Below, in pieces: positions 25,763 to 34,505 of a stretch of DNA of 64,000 nucleotides. Where the stretch lies: the NCBI RefSeq assembly GCF_007754155.1, contig NZ_CP037423.1:5238865-5302864 (forward strand), given 5' to 3'. The translations under genes and the position numbers were made by a program. The stretch comes from Stieleria neptunia (GTDB lineage: Bacteria; Planctomycetota; Planctomycetia; Pirellulales; Pirellulaceae). The notes beneath the pieces were generated by a model, which did no database searches, was not told the origin of the DNA, and worked only from the letters and a program-made list of their open reading frames with translations. Position 1 is the stretch's first letter. The number at the start of each line of letters is the position of its first letter.

Positions 25763-25888
25763 CGCTGTGAAGCATTTTTTAGCGGCAGGGCGCGATCCCT
25801 CCGGTGTTTTGGCAGAGAGGAAGAACCGGAGGGCTCGCGCCCTTCCGCTAAAACCTCAAGAAACACCTGGGAAAAATGCTTCACAGCG
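25763..25888. repeat. Nested inverted-repeat element
   Basis: Outer perfect arms CGCTGTGAAGCATTTTT (25763-25779) and complement (25872-25888); inner arms 25780-25805 and 25825-25850 (AGCGG-AGGGCGCGA-CCCTCCGGT) pair with two mismatches. CTGCATGG occurs just outside both ends in direct orientation. No coding capacity. Confidence 0.65.
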
Positions 25889-26314
25889 TTACCTGCATGG
25901 GTGGGGCTGCGCAGGGTGTTCCCACCGGCGGCGTTCCGAGCAGGCGCCGCGGTGCCAGGAAGTCGAGTATCCTATAGCATTTTGGGCCGCTACGCGACGA
26001 AGACCTTTGGGCAAACGGCCGACGAAGCAAGAGGCAGGCAAAGGCGTTCACACGGGTCAAAGACGGGCGTTGTTTCGTCGAATTCGTGCCCAAAGAAACA
26101 GAATCGAGACCGACGCGAGCCCGCCGTACTGCTGACGCACCTGCATCCGGAGTGCGCTGTCCCGCAACTTTCGGTTTCAATCGGTTCCATCTCGCCGTGT
26201 CGCAGCACCCCGAGGCGAAGCGGACGGATTAGAATCATGCGTTCATTCACTGGAGGCCGCCGAAAGAACGGCCCGATTGTTTCCCCCCGCCCCATCCCCT
26301 CCAGCGGTCCATCC
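25889..26314. other. Intergenic region upstream of sulfatase
   Basis: The open frame of the sulfatase extends through this stretch without a stop, but the encoded sequence is rich in Arg, Pro and Ser without domain character and precedes a clear signal peptide at 26315. I see no gene and no confident promoter. It probably contains the sulfatase promoter and a degraded copy of dispersed sequence. Confidence 0.4.
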
Positions 26315-28183
26315 ATGCTTCATCGCGTTCTCTTGAATCTAGGTTTGGTCGTCGCCACCTTCGTCGGACTGTTCGTCGGCCTGTTCGTCGGCGGAACCGC
26401 GCCGGCAGCCGAGCGTCCCAACATCCTTTGGCTGACTTGTGAAGACAATAACGTCAACTGGGTCGGGTGTTACGGCAACCCACACGCTGACACTCCCAAC
26501 ATCGATGCCCTGGCGGCCGAGGGGTTTCAGTACATGCATTGCTATGCCAATGCCCCCGTTTGCGCCCCCTCACGCAGCACCTGGATCACCGGTGTCCACG
26601 CGATTTCCATGGGGACGCATCCGATGCGGAGTCGTTATCCGATTCCACACGACCGGATCCGGTACTACCCCGACCTGCTGAAGGATGCGGGCTATTTCGT
26701 CGGCAACGAAAAGAAGACGGACTACAACATCGGCGGACGCGACGACAAGAGTGCCTGGGACACCAACAAAGCGGATTGGGACCAGCTCAAGCAGCAGCAA
26801 CCGTTTTTCATGGTCATCAACAGCACCAAGTCTCATGAGTCCAAGGCGTTCGGCGATGTCAACCAAACCGAACACGATCCCGATGACGTTCGGCTGGCGA
26901 AGTACCATCCAGACATTCCCGACATTCGCAAAAATTACGCCCATTACCATGACCAGATGAAAAAGATGGACGCCGACATCGGTCATGCACTACGGCAATT
27001 GGAACAGGCCGGGTTGGCAGAGAACACCATCGTGATCCACAACTCGGACCATGGCGGAGTGATTGCCCGCAGCAAACGTTTCCTGTTCAACAGCGGCACG
27101 CACTGTCCGCTGATCATTCGCATCCCCGAAAAATTCAAACACCTGCGTCCCGCCGAACCGGGCGCCAAGGTCGACGATCTGGTCAGTTTCGTCGACATGA
27201 CCAAGACCTGGCTGGACCTGTGCGGTGCGGCGAAACCCGACTACTTGCAAGGCAAGGTGTTCTTGGGGCCGAACAAGGAGTCGCGCGATTACCACGTCAG
27301 TTTTCGGACCCGGATGGACGAACGCTGTGACAACGTCCGCGCGATTCGCGACCGACGGTTCTTGTACATCCGAAACTACATGCCCTACGCACCGTGGGGA
27401 CAACACCTCAATTACCTGTGGATCATGCGGGCGACTCAGGCGTGGGAGCAACATCACCAGGCCGGCAAGACCGATGCCGTGACCGGCCGATTCTTCGGCA
27501 CCAAACCGATGGAAGAGCTTTATGACACCTCGGTTGATCCGGACAACGTCAACAACTTGATCGACGATCCCCGCTACGCTGCCGACGTCAAACGATTGAG
27601 TGGGGCGCTCGACCGTTGGCAACTCGACCACTTTGACAGCGGCTTGTTGCCCGAAAGCGAAGTGGTTCGGCGTAGCGAAGTGAGCGGCAAAACGATCTTT
27701 GACATGGTGCGAACCCCCTCACTGTACGATCTGCCCGCATTGCAACAGGCCTCCGCGCGGGCCTTGGCACAAGATCCCAAGAACATCGATCGACTGTACG
27801 AGGACTTGGCCGCGAAAGACTCCGGCGTGCGTTACTGGGCCATCGTGGGTTGTTTCAATCTACAAGAATCGACCCCGTTGGACATGAACCTCGTCCGCAA
27901 GGCACTCCAGGATGAATCACACCACGTGCGTGCGATGGCGGCCTGGATCCTGTATCGGGCAGGCGATCGAGCGGCCGCGCAACGATGCTGGAACCAGTTG
28001 TTGCAACAAAGTTCCTATGCCTCGTTGAAAGTGTTCAACATCATCGATTGGATCGGAGACGACATCGAGCCCTATGCGGAGTCGATGAAACAGTGCAATT
28101 TCGATCACGGCGGCTACGTCGGCCGGATGAAGGAGTACATGGGCGTTGCCGAGAAGCCCAAAAAGAAGAAGCGGGCGAAGTAA
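26315..28183 (+). CDS. Type I sulfatase with C-terminal HEAT-like extension
   Basis: 622 residues from ATG 26315, followed by a hydrophobic signal (LLNLGLVVATFVGLFVGLFV, cleavage near APAAE). The catalytic signature is C83 in PVCAPSRSTW, which must be converted to formylglycine. Metal-site residues are at the start of the mature domain (ILWLTCEDNN; the first acidic pair is E-D here instead of D-D) and in HNSDHGGVIARSKR. The sulfatase core ends near residue 440; residues 455-600 are helical and repeat-like (PALQQASARALAQ, VRYWAIVGCFNL, VRAMAAWILYRAGDRAA), as in HEAT repeats. It should hydrolyse sulfate esters of polysaccharides in the periplasm. Substrate unknown. Planctomycetes encode many such enzymes. 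Confidence 0.92.
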   Translation: MLHRVLLNLGLVVATFVGLFVGLFVGGTAPAAERPNILWLTCEDNNVNWVGCYGNPHADTPNIDALAAEGFQYMHCYANAPVCAPSRSTWITGVHAISMGTHPMRSRYPIPHDRIRYYPDLLKDAGYFVGNEKKTDYNIGGRDDKSAWDTNKADWDQLKQQQPFFMVINSTKSHESKAFGDVNQTEHDPDDVRLAKYHPDIPDIRKNYAHYHDQMKKMDADIGHALRQLEQAGLAENTIVIHNSDHGGVIARSKRFLFNSGTHCPLIIRIPEKFKHLRPAEPGAKVDDLVSFVDMTKTWLDLCGAAKPDYLQGKVFLGPNKESRDYHVSFRTRMDERCDNVRAIRDRRFLYIRNYMPYAPWGQHLNYLWIMRATQAWEQHHQAGKTDAVTGRFFGTKPMEELYDTSVDPDNVNNLIDDPRYAADVKRLSGALDRWQLDHFDSGLLPESEVVRRSEVSGKTIFDMVRTPSLYDLPALQQASARALAQDPKNIDRLYEDLAAKDSGVRYWAIVGCFNLQESTPLDMNLVRKALQDESHHVRAMAAWILYRAGDRAAAQRCWNQLLQQSSYASLKVFNIIDWIGDDIEPYAESMKQCNFDHGGYVGRMKEYMGVAEKPKKKKRAK

Positions 28184-28518
28184 AGCCGCGGAATGTCCGC
28201 TTTGGCATCCCGACCTACCCGAAAACCACGGTGCAACGTAATCTGAGGCCGATTGAGTTTGCTGCAAAGCAATTGATCGTTATCCGACCTGGGGTCGTGT
28301 AGTTTTTAAGTCGTTGATAGTAAAGGGTTTTCGTCACTCTCCCTCTGGGAGAGTCGAGCGCAGCGAGGAGAGGGTTCGGATTGTTGCTTGGGGCGCGCCT
28401 ATCAATATTGAAATGAGCGCCGCGTTTCACCGTTCGACCTCCCCTCGCTTCGCTCGACCCTCCTGCCAGGAGGGTGACTTGAGATGTGTAGACACCAACT
28501 GCCTGGGGAGAGAATTTG
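28184..28518. other. Intergenic region with inverted CTCTCCC / CCCCTCGC repeats
   Basis: No gene. Two dispersed blocks in opposite orientation are visible: CTCTCCCTCTGGGAGAGTCG with GAGCGCAGCGAGGAGAGGG (about 28337-28376) and CCCCTCGCTTCGCTCGACCC with TCCTGCCAGGAGGGTGA (about 28440-28480). Each can fold locally, and they can pair with each other. A GGGGAGAG ribosome-binding site for the next gene lies at the end. Confidence 0.5.
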
Positions 28519-29334
28519 ATGAAGACCGGTTTTGTGGGTCTTTTGTCGGGCGTCGTGCTTGTTTGGACGTTCTGGATCGGGCCGGTTGCCGGCGCCCGTG
28601 GCGAGGAGGAGAGCCGGAAACCGGGCGAGGTGTCCCCCGCCAATCCGGGGCCGAAGCGAGTCGCCCAGTGGATCCGGAGCAACGATCCCCGGGCCGCGGT
28701 GCCGGGATACGTGTCGCGGGCCGTCGAAGGCTGGCCGGTCCGCGTCAGCGAAGCATTGATGCATTCGCACCCCGAAGCCACCGATCGCGCGATCGAATTG
28801 CTTGCCGAACAATTGCAGACGGTCAAGCGGGTGCTGCCGGAATCGGCGGTTGCCAAGCTGATCGATGTTCCGATTTGGTTCTCACCGAAGTACGACGGTT
28901 TTGGCCATTCGGGCGAGTATCACCCGGGCGCCGACTGGTTGCAGAAACAAGGGCGTCATCCAAAACTGCACCGCTGTGTCGAATTCACGAACATCCCGAT
29001 TTTTGAACGTGAAGTCGAGCGGATGCCGGTGCTGGTCATTCACGAACTCGCCCACGCCTATCACCACCAAGTGCTGGGATTCGACAACAGCGAAGTGCGC
29101 ACGTTGTACGAAGTCGCCAAAAACAATGGCAGCTACGATGCCGTGTTGCGAGGGAACGGCAAGACCGAGAAAGCGTACGCGATGTCCAATGACCGCGAGT
29201 ACTTTGCCGAGACGTCCGAAGCGTATTTTGGTCGCAATGATTTTTATCCCTTCGACCGCGCCGAGCTGGAAGCGCACGACCCCAGAATGGTGAAGCTGTT
29301 GGGGAAATTGTGGCAGGACCGCAGCGAGCCGTAA
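28519..29334 (+). CDS. Exported putative zinc metalloprotease
   Basis: 271 residues from ATG 28519 (GGGGAGAG upstream). Signal peptide at 1-28 (MKTGFVGLLSGVVLVWTFWI). The motif HELAHAYHH gives H175, E176 and H179 of a HExxH zincin, and FAETSEAYFG (E231) about 52 residues later supplies the likely third zinc ligand, the gluzincin-type spacing. The rest (WFSPKYDGFGHSGEYHPGADW) is not from a family I can name; similar exported proteins with lethal-factor-like folds exist in planctomycetes. It is probably a periplasmic or secreted peptidase. Its 3' end abuts the broken end of an antisense WD40 gene, so a rearrangement took place at its terminus. Confidence 0.72.
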   Translation: MKTGFVGLLSGVVLVWTFWIGPVAGARGEEESRKPGEVSPANPGPKRVAQWIRSNDPRAAVPGYVSRAVEGWPVRVSEALMHSHPEATDRAIELLAEQLQTVKRVLPESAVAKLIDVPIWFSPKYDGFGHSGEYHPGADWLQKQGRHPKLHRCVEFTNIPIFEREVERMPVLVIHELAHAYHHQVLGFDNSEVRTLYEVAKNNGSYDAVLRGNGKTEKAYAMSNDREYFAETSEAYFGRNDFYPFDRAELEAHDPRMVKLLGKLWQDRSEP

Positions 29335-29530
29335 TCGTGTTGTCATAGCTACCCGATGCCAATAGTTTTCCGTCGGGGGAGAAGGCAACGTCGTAAACGG
29401 CGTCGGTGTGCCCCAGCAGCACAGTTGGCTCCGCCGCGCCGCAGTGCGCACGGTTGAAGATGCCACTGGCAAAGACAATCAGGCACACCGCCATGATTTG
29501 CGGTCGGTCGCGTGCATCGATCATGGTCAT
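29335..29530 (-). pseudogene. Truncated WD40-repeat protein, N-terminal fragment
   Basis: On the minus strand from ATG 29530, with GGAGGA directly upstream, the frame reads a signal peptide (MTMIDARDRPQIMAVCLIVF...GAAEP) and then one classic WD40 unit (VLLGHTDAVYDVAFSPDGKL, ASGSYDNT). At about 29334 the similarity ends exactly where the 3' end of the opposite-strand metalloprotease gene begins, and the frame continues only as antisense of that gene. A WD40 protein needs several blades, so this is a remnant. The intact start region suggests a recent break. Confidence 0.7.
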
Positions 29531-29848
29531 TCCTCCACACAATGCGGGGCGGCATTTTCTGTGCCGTTCCAATCGAGGCCGGCCGGCTGACGATGGATTG
29601 GGGAAGAAGTGTCGGATTGATTGGAGTGGGATAGGCTTCCAGCCTGTCACGTGGGCATCGATGCGCCTGGCGTGGGATTTGCACCCTGCGAATCGACGCG
29701 AGACGCAGTGACGCATCGTCACACGCGTCCGTTGGCGACGTTGCGGAGCGGGCACACCGGGGCGTTTTCAAACTGAATCCAGCAGGACGCGACACATCGA
29801 AGGGAGTTCTGACGTTGAGCAGCACCTTGAACAAGCGAGAACGATGCC
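29531..29848. other. Intergenic region with single repeat arm
   Basis: Contains one arm (29625-29648) of the type 1 dispersed inverted repeat with its usual left flank (GAAGAAGTGTCGGA), but no second arm. The region upstream of glgX (29700-29848) shows no clear promoter or ribosome-binding site. Confidence 0.5.
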
Positions 29849-31996
29849 GTGGGAGCGATTGGCAACACGACGGTCACGACCAGTTGGTATAGCCGTGAAG
29901 GCAGCCCGAACCCGCTGGGCGTGGTTTGGCTGGAAGAAGAACGCGCCTTTAATTTTGCCCTCTATTCCAACCATGCCACCGGCGTGTCCTTGTTGTTTTT
30001 TAAACCGGATCAACTCGCCCAGCCCTGTCGGCGGATCGATCTGGACTATCTGGTCAACAAATCGGGACGGATCTGGCATTGCCGCGTGCCGGAGTCCGAT
30101 TTGGCCGGTGCGGTTTATTATGGCTATCAGGTTCAAGGTCCGCATGGCGGTCGCAAGTACGACCTTCATGCGTTTGACGAACAGAAACTGCTGATCGATC
30201 CCTACGCGACCGAAATCTACTTTCCCGAGACCTTTGATCGCTTGGCGGCGATTCGGCCGGGATCCAACGTCGGCAAAGCACCCCTGGGTGTGCTTCCCAG
30301 CGTCAAAGAGCAGGAGGCGTATCCATGGAAAGGCGATCGGGTTCGGTTCCACGAGCACGATCTGGTGATTTATGAACTGCACGTCCGCGGGTTCACACGG
30401 AATTGCAATAGCGGTGTCGAATCGTCTCGCCGCGGCAGCTATCTGGGCGCGATCGACAAGATTCCGTATTTGGTCGAACTGGGAATCACCGCGGTCGAAC
30501 TGATGCCGGTTTTTCAGTTCGACCCTCAAGAAGACAACTTCTGGGGCTACATGCCACTGAACTTTTTCGCGCCGCATTCCCAATACGCCAGTCAACAACG
30601 CAACGCCGCCCGCGAGTTTCGCCAGATGGTCAGCGCGTTTCATCAAGCGGGCATCGAAGTGATTTTGGACGTCGTGTTCAATCACACGACCGAAGGCGAC
30701 GAGCACGGTCCCTGCTATAGTTTCAAGGGAATCGACAATAGCAGCTATTACATCACCAGCGGCGATCCGGAACATCCCTTCGCGAATTTTTCGGGCACCG
30801 GCAATACGCTTCACACCAAGAATCGTCACTGTGTTCGCATGATCTTGGACAGCATGCGCAACTGGGTCAATCAGTACCATGTCGACGGATTCCGATTCGA
30901 CCTCGCTTCCGTCTTCAACCGACGCGGCGACGGTTCGGTCTCCTCCAGCCAGTCACGATTGGTCGCGGCCATTCGCGCCGACCCGGTGTTGGGGAAGGTG
31001 CGATTGATCGCCGAACCCTGGGACGCCGCGGGTCTGAATCAGCTCGGACGCGAATTTCCGGGCAAACGTTGGTTGCAATGGAACGGGCTGTTTCGCGACG
31101 ACGTTCGCCGCTTCGTCAAGGGCGACGCAGGATTGGTGCCCAACATGGTTCGCCGCTTGTACGGCAGCGATGATCTGTTCCCCGACTCGATTCACGAAGC
31201 GTGCCATCCCTACCAAAGCGTCAACTACGTCAATTCGCACGACGGGTTCACACTGTATGATCAAGTCTCGTACAACCAACGACACAACTGGATCAACGGA
31301 GAACAAAACCGCGACGGACATCGTGACAACCACAGTTGGAACTGCGGCACCGAAGGCGATGCCGGTGTGACCGACGAAATCATGCAACTGAGGGTGCAGC
31401 AGGCCAAGAACTTTTGTTGCCTGTTGATGCTCTCCAACGGCACCCCGATGTTTCGCGCCGGCGACGAATTTCTGCAGACCCAACATGGCAACAACAATCC
31501 ATTCAACCAAGACAACCAATTCAGCTGGCTGGACTGGGACCGTCTTGAAGAACACGCTGCGTTTCATCGCTTCTTTCGCATGATGATCGCGTTTCGCAAG
31601 TCACACCCGACGATCGCGCGAAGCCGGTTTTGGCGTGACGACGTGCGCTGGTACGGAACGGGACCGAACGTCGACTGGTCGAGTGAATCACGACAGTTCG
31701 CGTATTTCCTGCGAGGCGCCTCGCAATACGATGTCGATCTGTACGTGATGGTCAACGCCGACTGGCGCCCACATCTGTTTTCGATCCAGGAGTATGATGC
31801 AGTCGATTGGGAAGTCGCCGTCGATACCGCCGCACTGTCGCCGGAAGACATCCATGCCCCCGGTCACGGCCCACATGTCCGGTCGTCACAATTCCGGGTC
31901 TCCGACCGCTCCGTCGTCGTGCTCGTTTCACGCCCACCGGGAAGCCGGGACAAAGCGGGTTCAGCCCCCGAAGGCCCGCCACTGAAACCCCGCTAG
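29849..31996 (+). CDS. glgX: Glycogen debranching enzyme (isoamylase type)
   Basis: 715 residues from a GTG at 29849; a stop lies seven codons upstream in frame, so this is close to the only possible start although no good ribosome-binding site is seen. Domain order: CBM48/isoamylase N-domain (GSPNPLGVVWLEEERAFNFA), GH13 barrel and a C-terminal beta domain. Catalytic residues: nucleophile D351 (DGFRFDLAS), acid/base E389 (LIAEPWDA) and D465 (NSHDGFT). The barrel also shows VVFNHTTEG and the GlgX-typical HNWINGEQNRDGHRDN segment. It should cleave alpha-1,6 branches of phosphorylase-trimmed glycogen in the cytoplasm. No other glycogen genes are adjacent. The last 20 residues are Pro/Gly-rich and probably non-essential. 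Confidence 0.92.
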   Translation: MGAIGNTTVTTSWYSREGSPNPLGVVWLEEERAFNFALYSNHATGVSLLFFKPDQLAQPCRRIDLDYLVNKSGRIWHCRVPESDLAGAVYYGYQVQGPHGGRKYDLHAFDEQKLLIDPYATEIYFPETFDRLAAIRPGSNVGKAPLGVLPSVKEQEAYPWKGDRVRFHEHDLVIYELHVRGFTRNCNSGVESSRRGSYLGAIDKIPYLVELGITAVELMPVFQFDPQEDNFWGYMPLNFFAPHSQYASQQRNAAREFRQMVSAFHQAGIEVILDVVFNHTTEGDEHGPCYSFKGIDNSSYYITSGDPEHPFANFSGTGNTLHTKNRHCVRMILDSMRNWVNQYHVDGFRFDLASVFNRRGDGSVSSSQSRLVAAIRADPVLGKVRLIAEPWDAAGLNQLGREFPGKRWLQWNGLFRDDVRRFVKGDAGLVPNMVRRLYGSDDLFPDSIHEACHPYQSVNYVNSHDGFTLYDQVSYNQRHNWINGEQNRDGHRDNHSWNCGTEGDAGVTDEIMQLRVQQAKNFCCLLMLSNGTPMFRAGDEFLQTQHGNNNPFNQDNQFSWLDWDRLEEHAAFHRFFRMMIAFRKSHPTIARSRFWRDDVRWYGTGPNVDWSSESRQFAYFLRGASQYDVDLYVMVNADWRPHLFSIQEYDAVDWEVAVDTAALSPEDIHAPGHGPHVRSSQFRVSDRSVVVLVSRPPGSRDKAGSAPEGPPLKPR

Positions 31997-32247
31997 CAAC
32001 CGCCCGGCCATCGCTCGTGGGCAGCGAGTGCAGCAAGCCAATCGCACAACCCGATACGGGACGCCCCCAGCCATTCGAAGCGATCCAGGTTTCGGCGAGG
32101 AGGATTGAAATACCGATGCGCTTTAGAAAAAACAGTGCAGCGCGGCGGTTGGTCCAACCGAAGCGGTGAAGGAACGTTCGAAACTGGCTTCGGTGTCTGT
32201 TAGAGTACGAAATTGCGGTCTCCATTCTATGGCCTGCCTACTTTATA

Positions 32248-32329
32248 CTGGCTCCCTTCTCCCCCTGCGATGAAAGCGAGTCGTGCTCGCTTTCATCGCA
32301 GGGGGAGAAGGGCTGGGGATGAGGGGGCA
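32248..32329. repeat. Left palindromic unit flanking DUF559 gene
   Basis: Reads CTGGCTCCCTTCTCCCCC, then a 15-bp hairpin (TGCGATGAAAGCGAG and complement), then GGGGGAGAAGGGCTGGGGATGAGGGGGCA. It is the inverted counterpart of 32736-32815; the outer 18 and inner 29 bases match exactly in inverted orientation, while the central hairpin differs in sequence but is still a perfect palindrome. The surrounding 31997-32361 otherwise shows no gene; a TTGGTCCAACCGAAG palindrome is at 32151-32165. Confidence 0.75.
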
Positions 32330-32361
32330 CGCAGACGGCACCAACGAATCTTAGGGGCATC

Positions 32362-32730
32362 ATGAACAGACGACCTCGACGGGATCCAGAGGCGATTTCA
32401 TTCGCCCGCGATCAACGTGCCGGCGCAAATGAGTTCGCCCGAGATGTCTGGCAGATGTTGCGCAATCGCCGTTGTCGAAATCAGAAGTTTCGGCGCGAAT
32501 ACCCGATTGCACCGTACACCGTTGACTTCTGTTGTGTGGACTTGAAGTTGATCATTGAAGTTGATGGTAAACCTCATCAGACCAATGAGGGCCGTCAGCA
32601 TGATCAGCGCCGCGACCAGTATTTGGCCGAGCGAGGATACCAAGTCGTGCGGATCCCGGGTTACGAGGCCTTGCAAAATCCAGTTGCGGTGCGGCACCAG
32701 ATCGAACATGCAATTGATGCACTTCTGTAG
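32362..32730 (+). CDS. DUF559 (VSR/MutH-like) endonuclease-domain protein
   Basis: 122 residues, typical length for stand-alone DUF559 proteins. The core is a PD-(D/E)xK-like fold related to the very-short-patch-repair endonuclease: FARDVWQMLRNRRCRNQKFR, then YTVDFCCVDLKLIIEVDGKP (the Asp of VDF and the E-x-D of IEVDG are the expected metal ligands), HDQRRDQYLAERGYQVVRIP and the closing helix. It should be a nuclease or nickase, but no member I know has a firm biological role. The gene begins 33 bases after one 80-bp palindromic unit and ends 6 bases before its inverted copy, so gene plus palindromes look like one mobile unit. Confidence 0.85.
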   Translation: MNRRPRRDPEAISFARDQRAGANEFARDVWQMLRNRRCRNQKFRREYPIAPYTVDFCCVDLKLIIEVDGKPHQTNEGRQHDQRRDQYLAERGYQVVRIPGYEALQNPVAVRHQIEHAIDALL

Positions 32731-32735
32731 CACAT

Positions 32736-32815
32736 TGCCCCCTCATCCCCAGCCCTTCTCCCCCGCGGCAAGAGCGAGCACCACTCGCTCTCGCCGCGGG
32801 GGAGAAGGGAGCCAG
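32736..32815. repeat. Right palindromic unit flanking DUF559 gene
   Basis: TGCCCCCTCATCCCCAGCCC leads into TTCTCCCCC, a hairpin (GCGGCAAGAGCGAG with CTCGCTCTCGCCGC), and GGGGGAGAAGGGAGCCAG. It is the reverse complement of 32248-32329 except for the sequence of the central hairpin. Confidence 0.75.
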
Positions 32816-33218
32816 AATGAATGAGTGCGATCGCACTGAAGAGAGGAAACGCGAGTCCTCCGTGCCGGCGGGTGCATCGAACTCAGCGTCGTAGCGAAAT
32901 TCTTTCGTTGCACTCTTCTCGCAATCCCGGACCAAATCGTGGCGAAAGTGCGCCGAGGCCGCTAATCTGCATCGGTGTCGGGACCGAAGCGTCCCAGCGG
33001 CCAGGTTTCCTGCGTTCGGTTGGTCCAACCGAAGTCATGAAAAAGAAGCTGAAAGTCGCGTCGGTGTGGCGGCCGGTTGCGCCTCAAACATTCTCTCTTC
33101 TCGGGCATCAGAGGTCTTGTAGGAGTTGCATGGTCTCTGCTCGAAACGCCATCAGGCCTTCGCACTCAGGAGCATGCTCTTCCCTCGTCGGCAGATCGCA
33201 TCGTGCTGACGCGATCGA
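32816..33218. other. Intergenic region with degenerate dispersed repeat
   Basis: Bases 32861-33000 align with 43671-43810 (shared GTGCATCG/TTGCATCG, TCTTCTCG/TTTTCTCG and CTGCATCGGTGTCGG-ACCGAAGCG). A TTGGTCCAACCGAAG palindrome at 33019-33033 also occurs at 32151-32165, so the DUF559 unit lies between two copies. I see no gene. Confidence 0.45.
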
Positions 33219-34505
33219 TCACTCAGATGCAGGCTCCTCCTCGACAACGCGAAATGGTTCATGAGACTCGTACAGGGACAGCCGCTCCTTCAAAGACGGG
33301 TCGAACGCCAATTCGATCGATCTTTCTTGCCAACGGACCGCTTCATCAAAATTGCCATCCGCTGCGTAGGCTGCGGCGAGCGTATCCACGTATTGCCAGT
33401 TCTTCCAATCAGTCGCGTCACAGACCTTTGTCGCCAGATCGAGTGCGAGATCCGCGTTGCGGAATTCAGCGGCCGGTGAGGTGGCCATTCGCCAGGCCAC
33501 GTTGTTGAGCACGACCAGGTCTTCCGGTGCCAGCTCTACCGCAGCCAGCATTGTCTCGCGAGCGCGTTCGTACTGCCCAAGCCGATGGAAAAAGTCACCG
33601 ATCGCGACACGAGCCTTGCCAGTTCGATTCACGGGCAATTCAGAAATACGGTCCACCAACAAAATCAAACGCTCGTGCAAGGCGCTGTCCGGTTGGGCGG
33701 CCACCTCGTCCAGGGGGAGCCACGTCAGGTGACGACTATTCTCTTGCAACAGCTCCATTGCCTTTTCCCAGTCTGCCACAGACGCCTCGTACATCTGCAG
33801 TTCTTCGTATGTTCGGGCTCGATGCGTGTAGCCCCCGGGACTATCAGGCCTCAACGCAATCGCCCGGTCGTAGTCCGCGATTGCTTCACGATGCCGGCCC
33901 AGCTTGGAATAAAGACCGCCTCGTTCCATATAGGGAGGCGTTTGCATCGGTTCCAATTCAATCGCCGCGCTGTAGTCGCGGATAGCGTTTGTGTTGTCGC
34001 CTAACGCTCGGAGGAAGTCCGCGCGTTCCAGGTATTGGCTATAGCTGCTGAGCAATTCAGTAGCCTCGTGATTGCTGATTGAAACCGGTCGATATTTCCG
34101 CAACTCGCGTTGTGTCTGGCGCAGCGCGCTTTCAACTTTCGCCAGCAGGAACGCGGACGTCGCCTGATCAGACTCGAACTCAGCTCCAGGTTCTTCATTT
34201 GCGAAGACCTCCTCAATACCAATCGAGGTCTGAGAAAGGCGTTGATTTTCGCGGGCTTTGGCCACGGCAGCTTCCAACGCGGCCACTGTCCGTACCAGAA
34301 TTTGCTCGGCTTGCTCTCCGCTAGTATCACCCGGTAGTGACCAGGTCAGCCGCTTGCCAACCGAAGCCAACTTCTGCGAATGTTCCGGCACGTTCGCTAC
34401 GCCGGAAAGGAGTTTCATCCACAAGTTGCGGTAGACCACCGACACGTCCTTCGGCCTGCCTTGCTTTCCCAGAACTCGCCCACTGATTCTGGGAGCCTCT
34501 CCCAC
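33219..34505 (-). CDS. TPR-repeat protein, probably N-terminally truncated
   Basis: Open frame of 428 residues from a GTG at 34505. Residues about 155-260 contain clear TPR units (YSQYLERADFLRALGDNTNA, PPYMERGGLYSKLGRHREAI, GGYTHRARTYEELQMYEASV) and another pair at about 300-410 (GDFFHRLGQYERARETMLAA, YVDTLAAAYAADGNFDEAVR). This layout is that of the C-terminal half of planctomycete Ser/Thr-kinase-TPR proteins; the kinase is missing. The apparent start lies inside an arm of a dispersed repeat (34493-34506, AGCCTCTCCCACTT), so the first dozen residues are repeat-derived. It is either a truncated remnant or a stand-alone TPR protein with a later start. TPRs bind proteins. Confidence 0.6.
   Translation of the reverse strand: MGEAPRISGRVLGKQGRPKDVSVVYRNLWMKLLSGVANVPEHSQKLASVGKRLTWSLPGDTSGEQAEQILVRTVAALEAAVAKARENQRLSQTSIGIEEVFANEEPGAEFESDQATSAFLLAKVESALRQTQRELRKYRPVSISNHEATELLSSYSQYLERADFLRALGDNTNAIRDYSAAIELEPMQTPPYMERGGLYSKLGRHREAIADYDRAIALRPDSPGGYTHRARTYEELQMYEASVADWEKAMELLQENSRHLTWLPLDEVAAQPDSALHERLILLVDRISELPVNRTGKARVAIGDFFHRLGQYERARETMLAAVELAPEDLVVLNNVAWRMATSPAAEFRNADLALDLATKVCDATDWKNWQYVDTLAAAYAADGNFDEAVRWQERSIELAFDPSLKERLSLYESHEPFRVVEEEPASE

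Noticed and set aside
25627..25884. N-terminal extension of the PAS/GAF histidine kinase to 25884
   Set aside because: The extension translates an inverted repeat and lacks domain character; the ATG at 25626 begins a sensible coiled coil.
25733..26314. N-terminal extension of the sulfatase to 25733
   Set aside because: It crosses the same inverted repeat in the other direction and would bury a clear signal peptide that starts at 26315.
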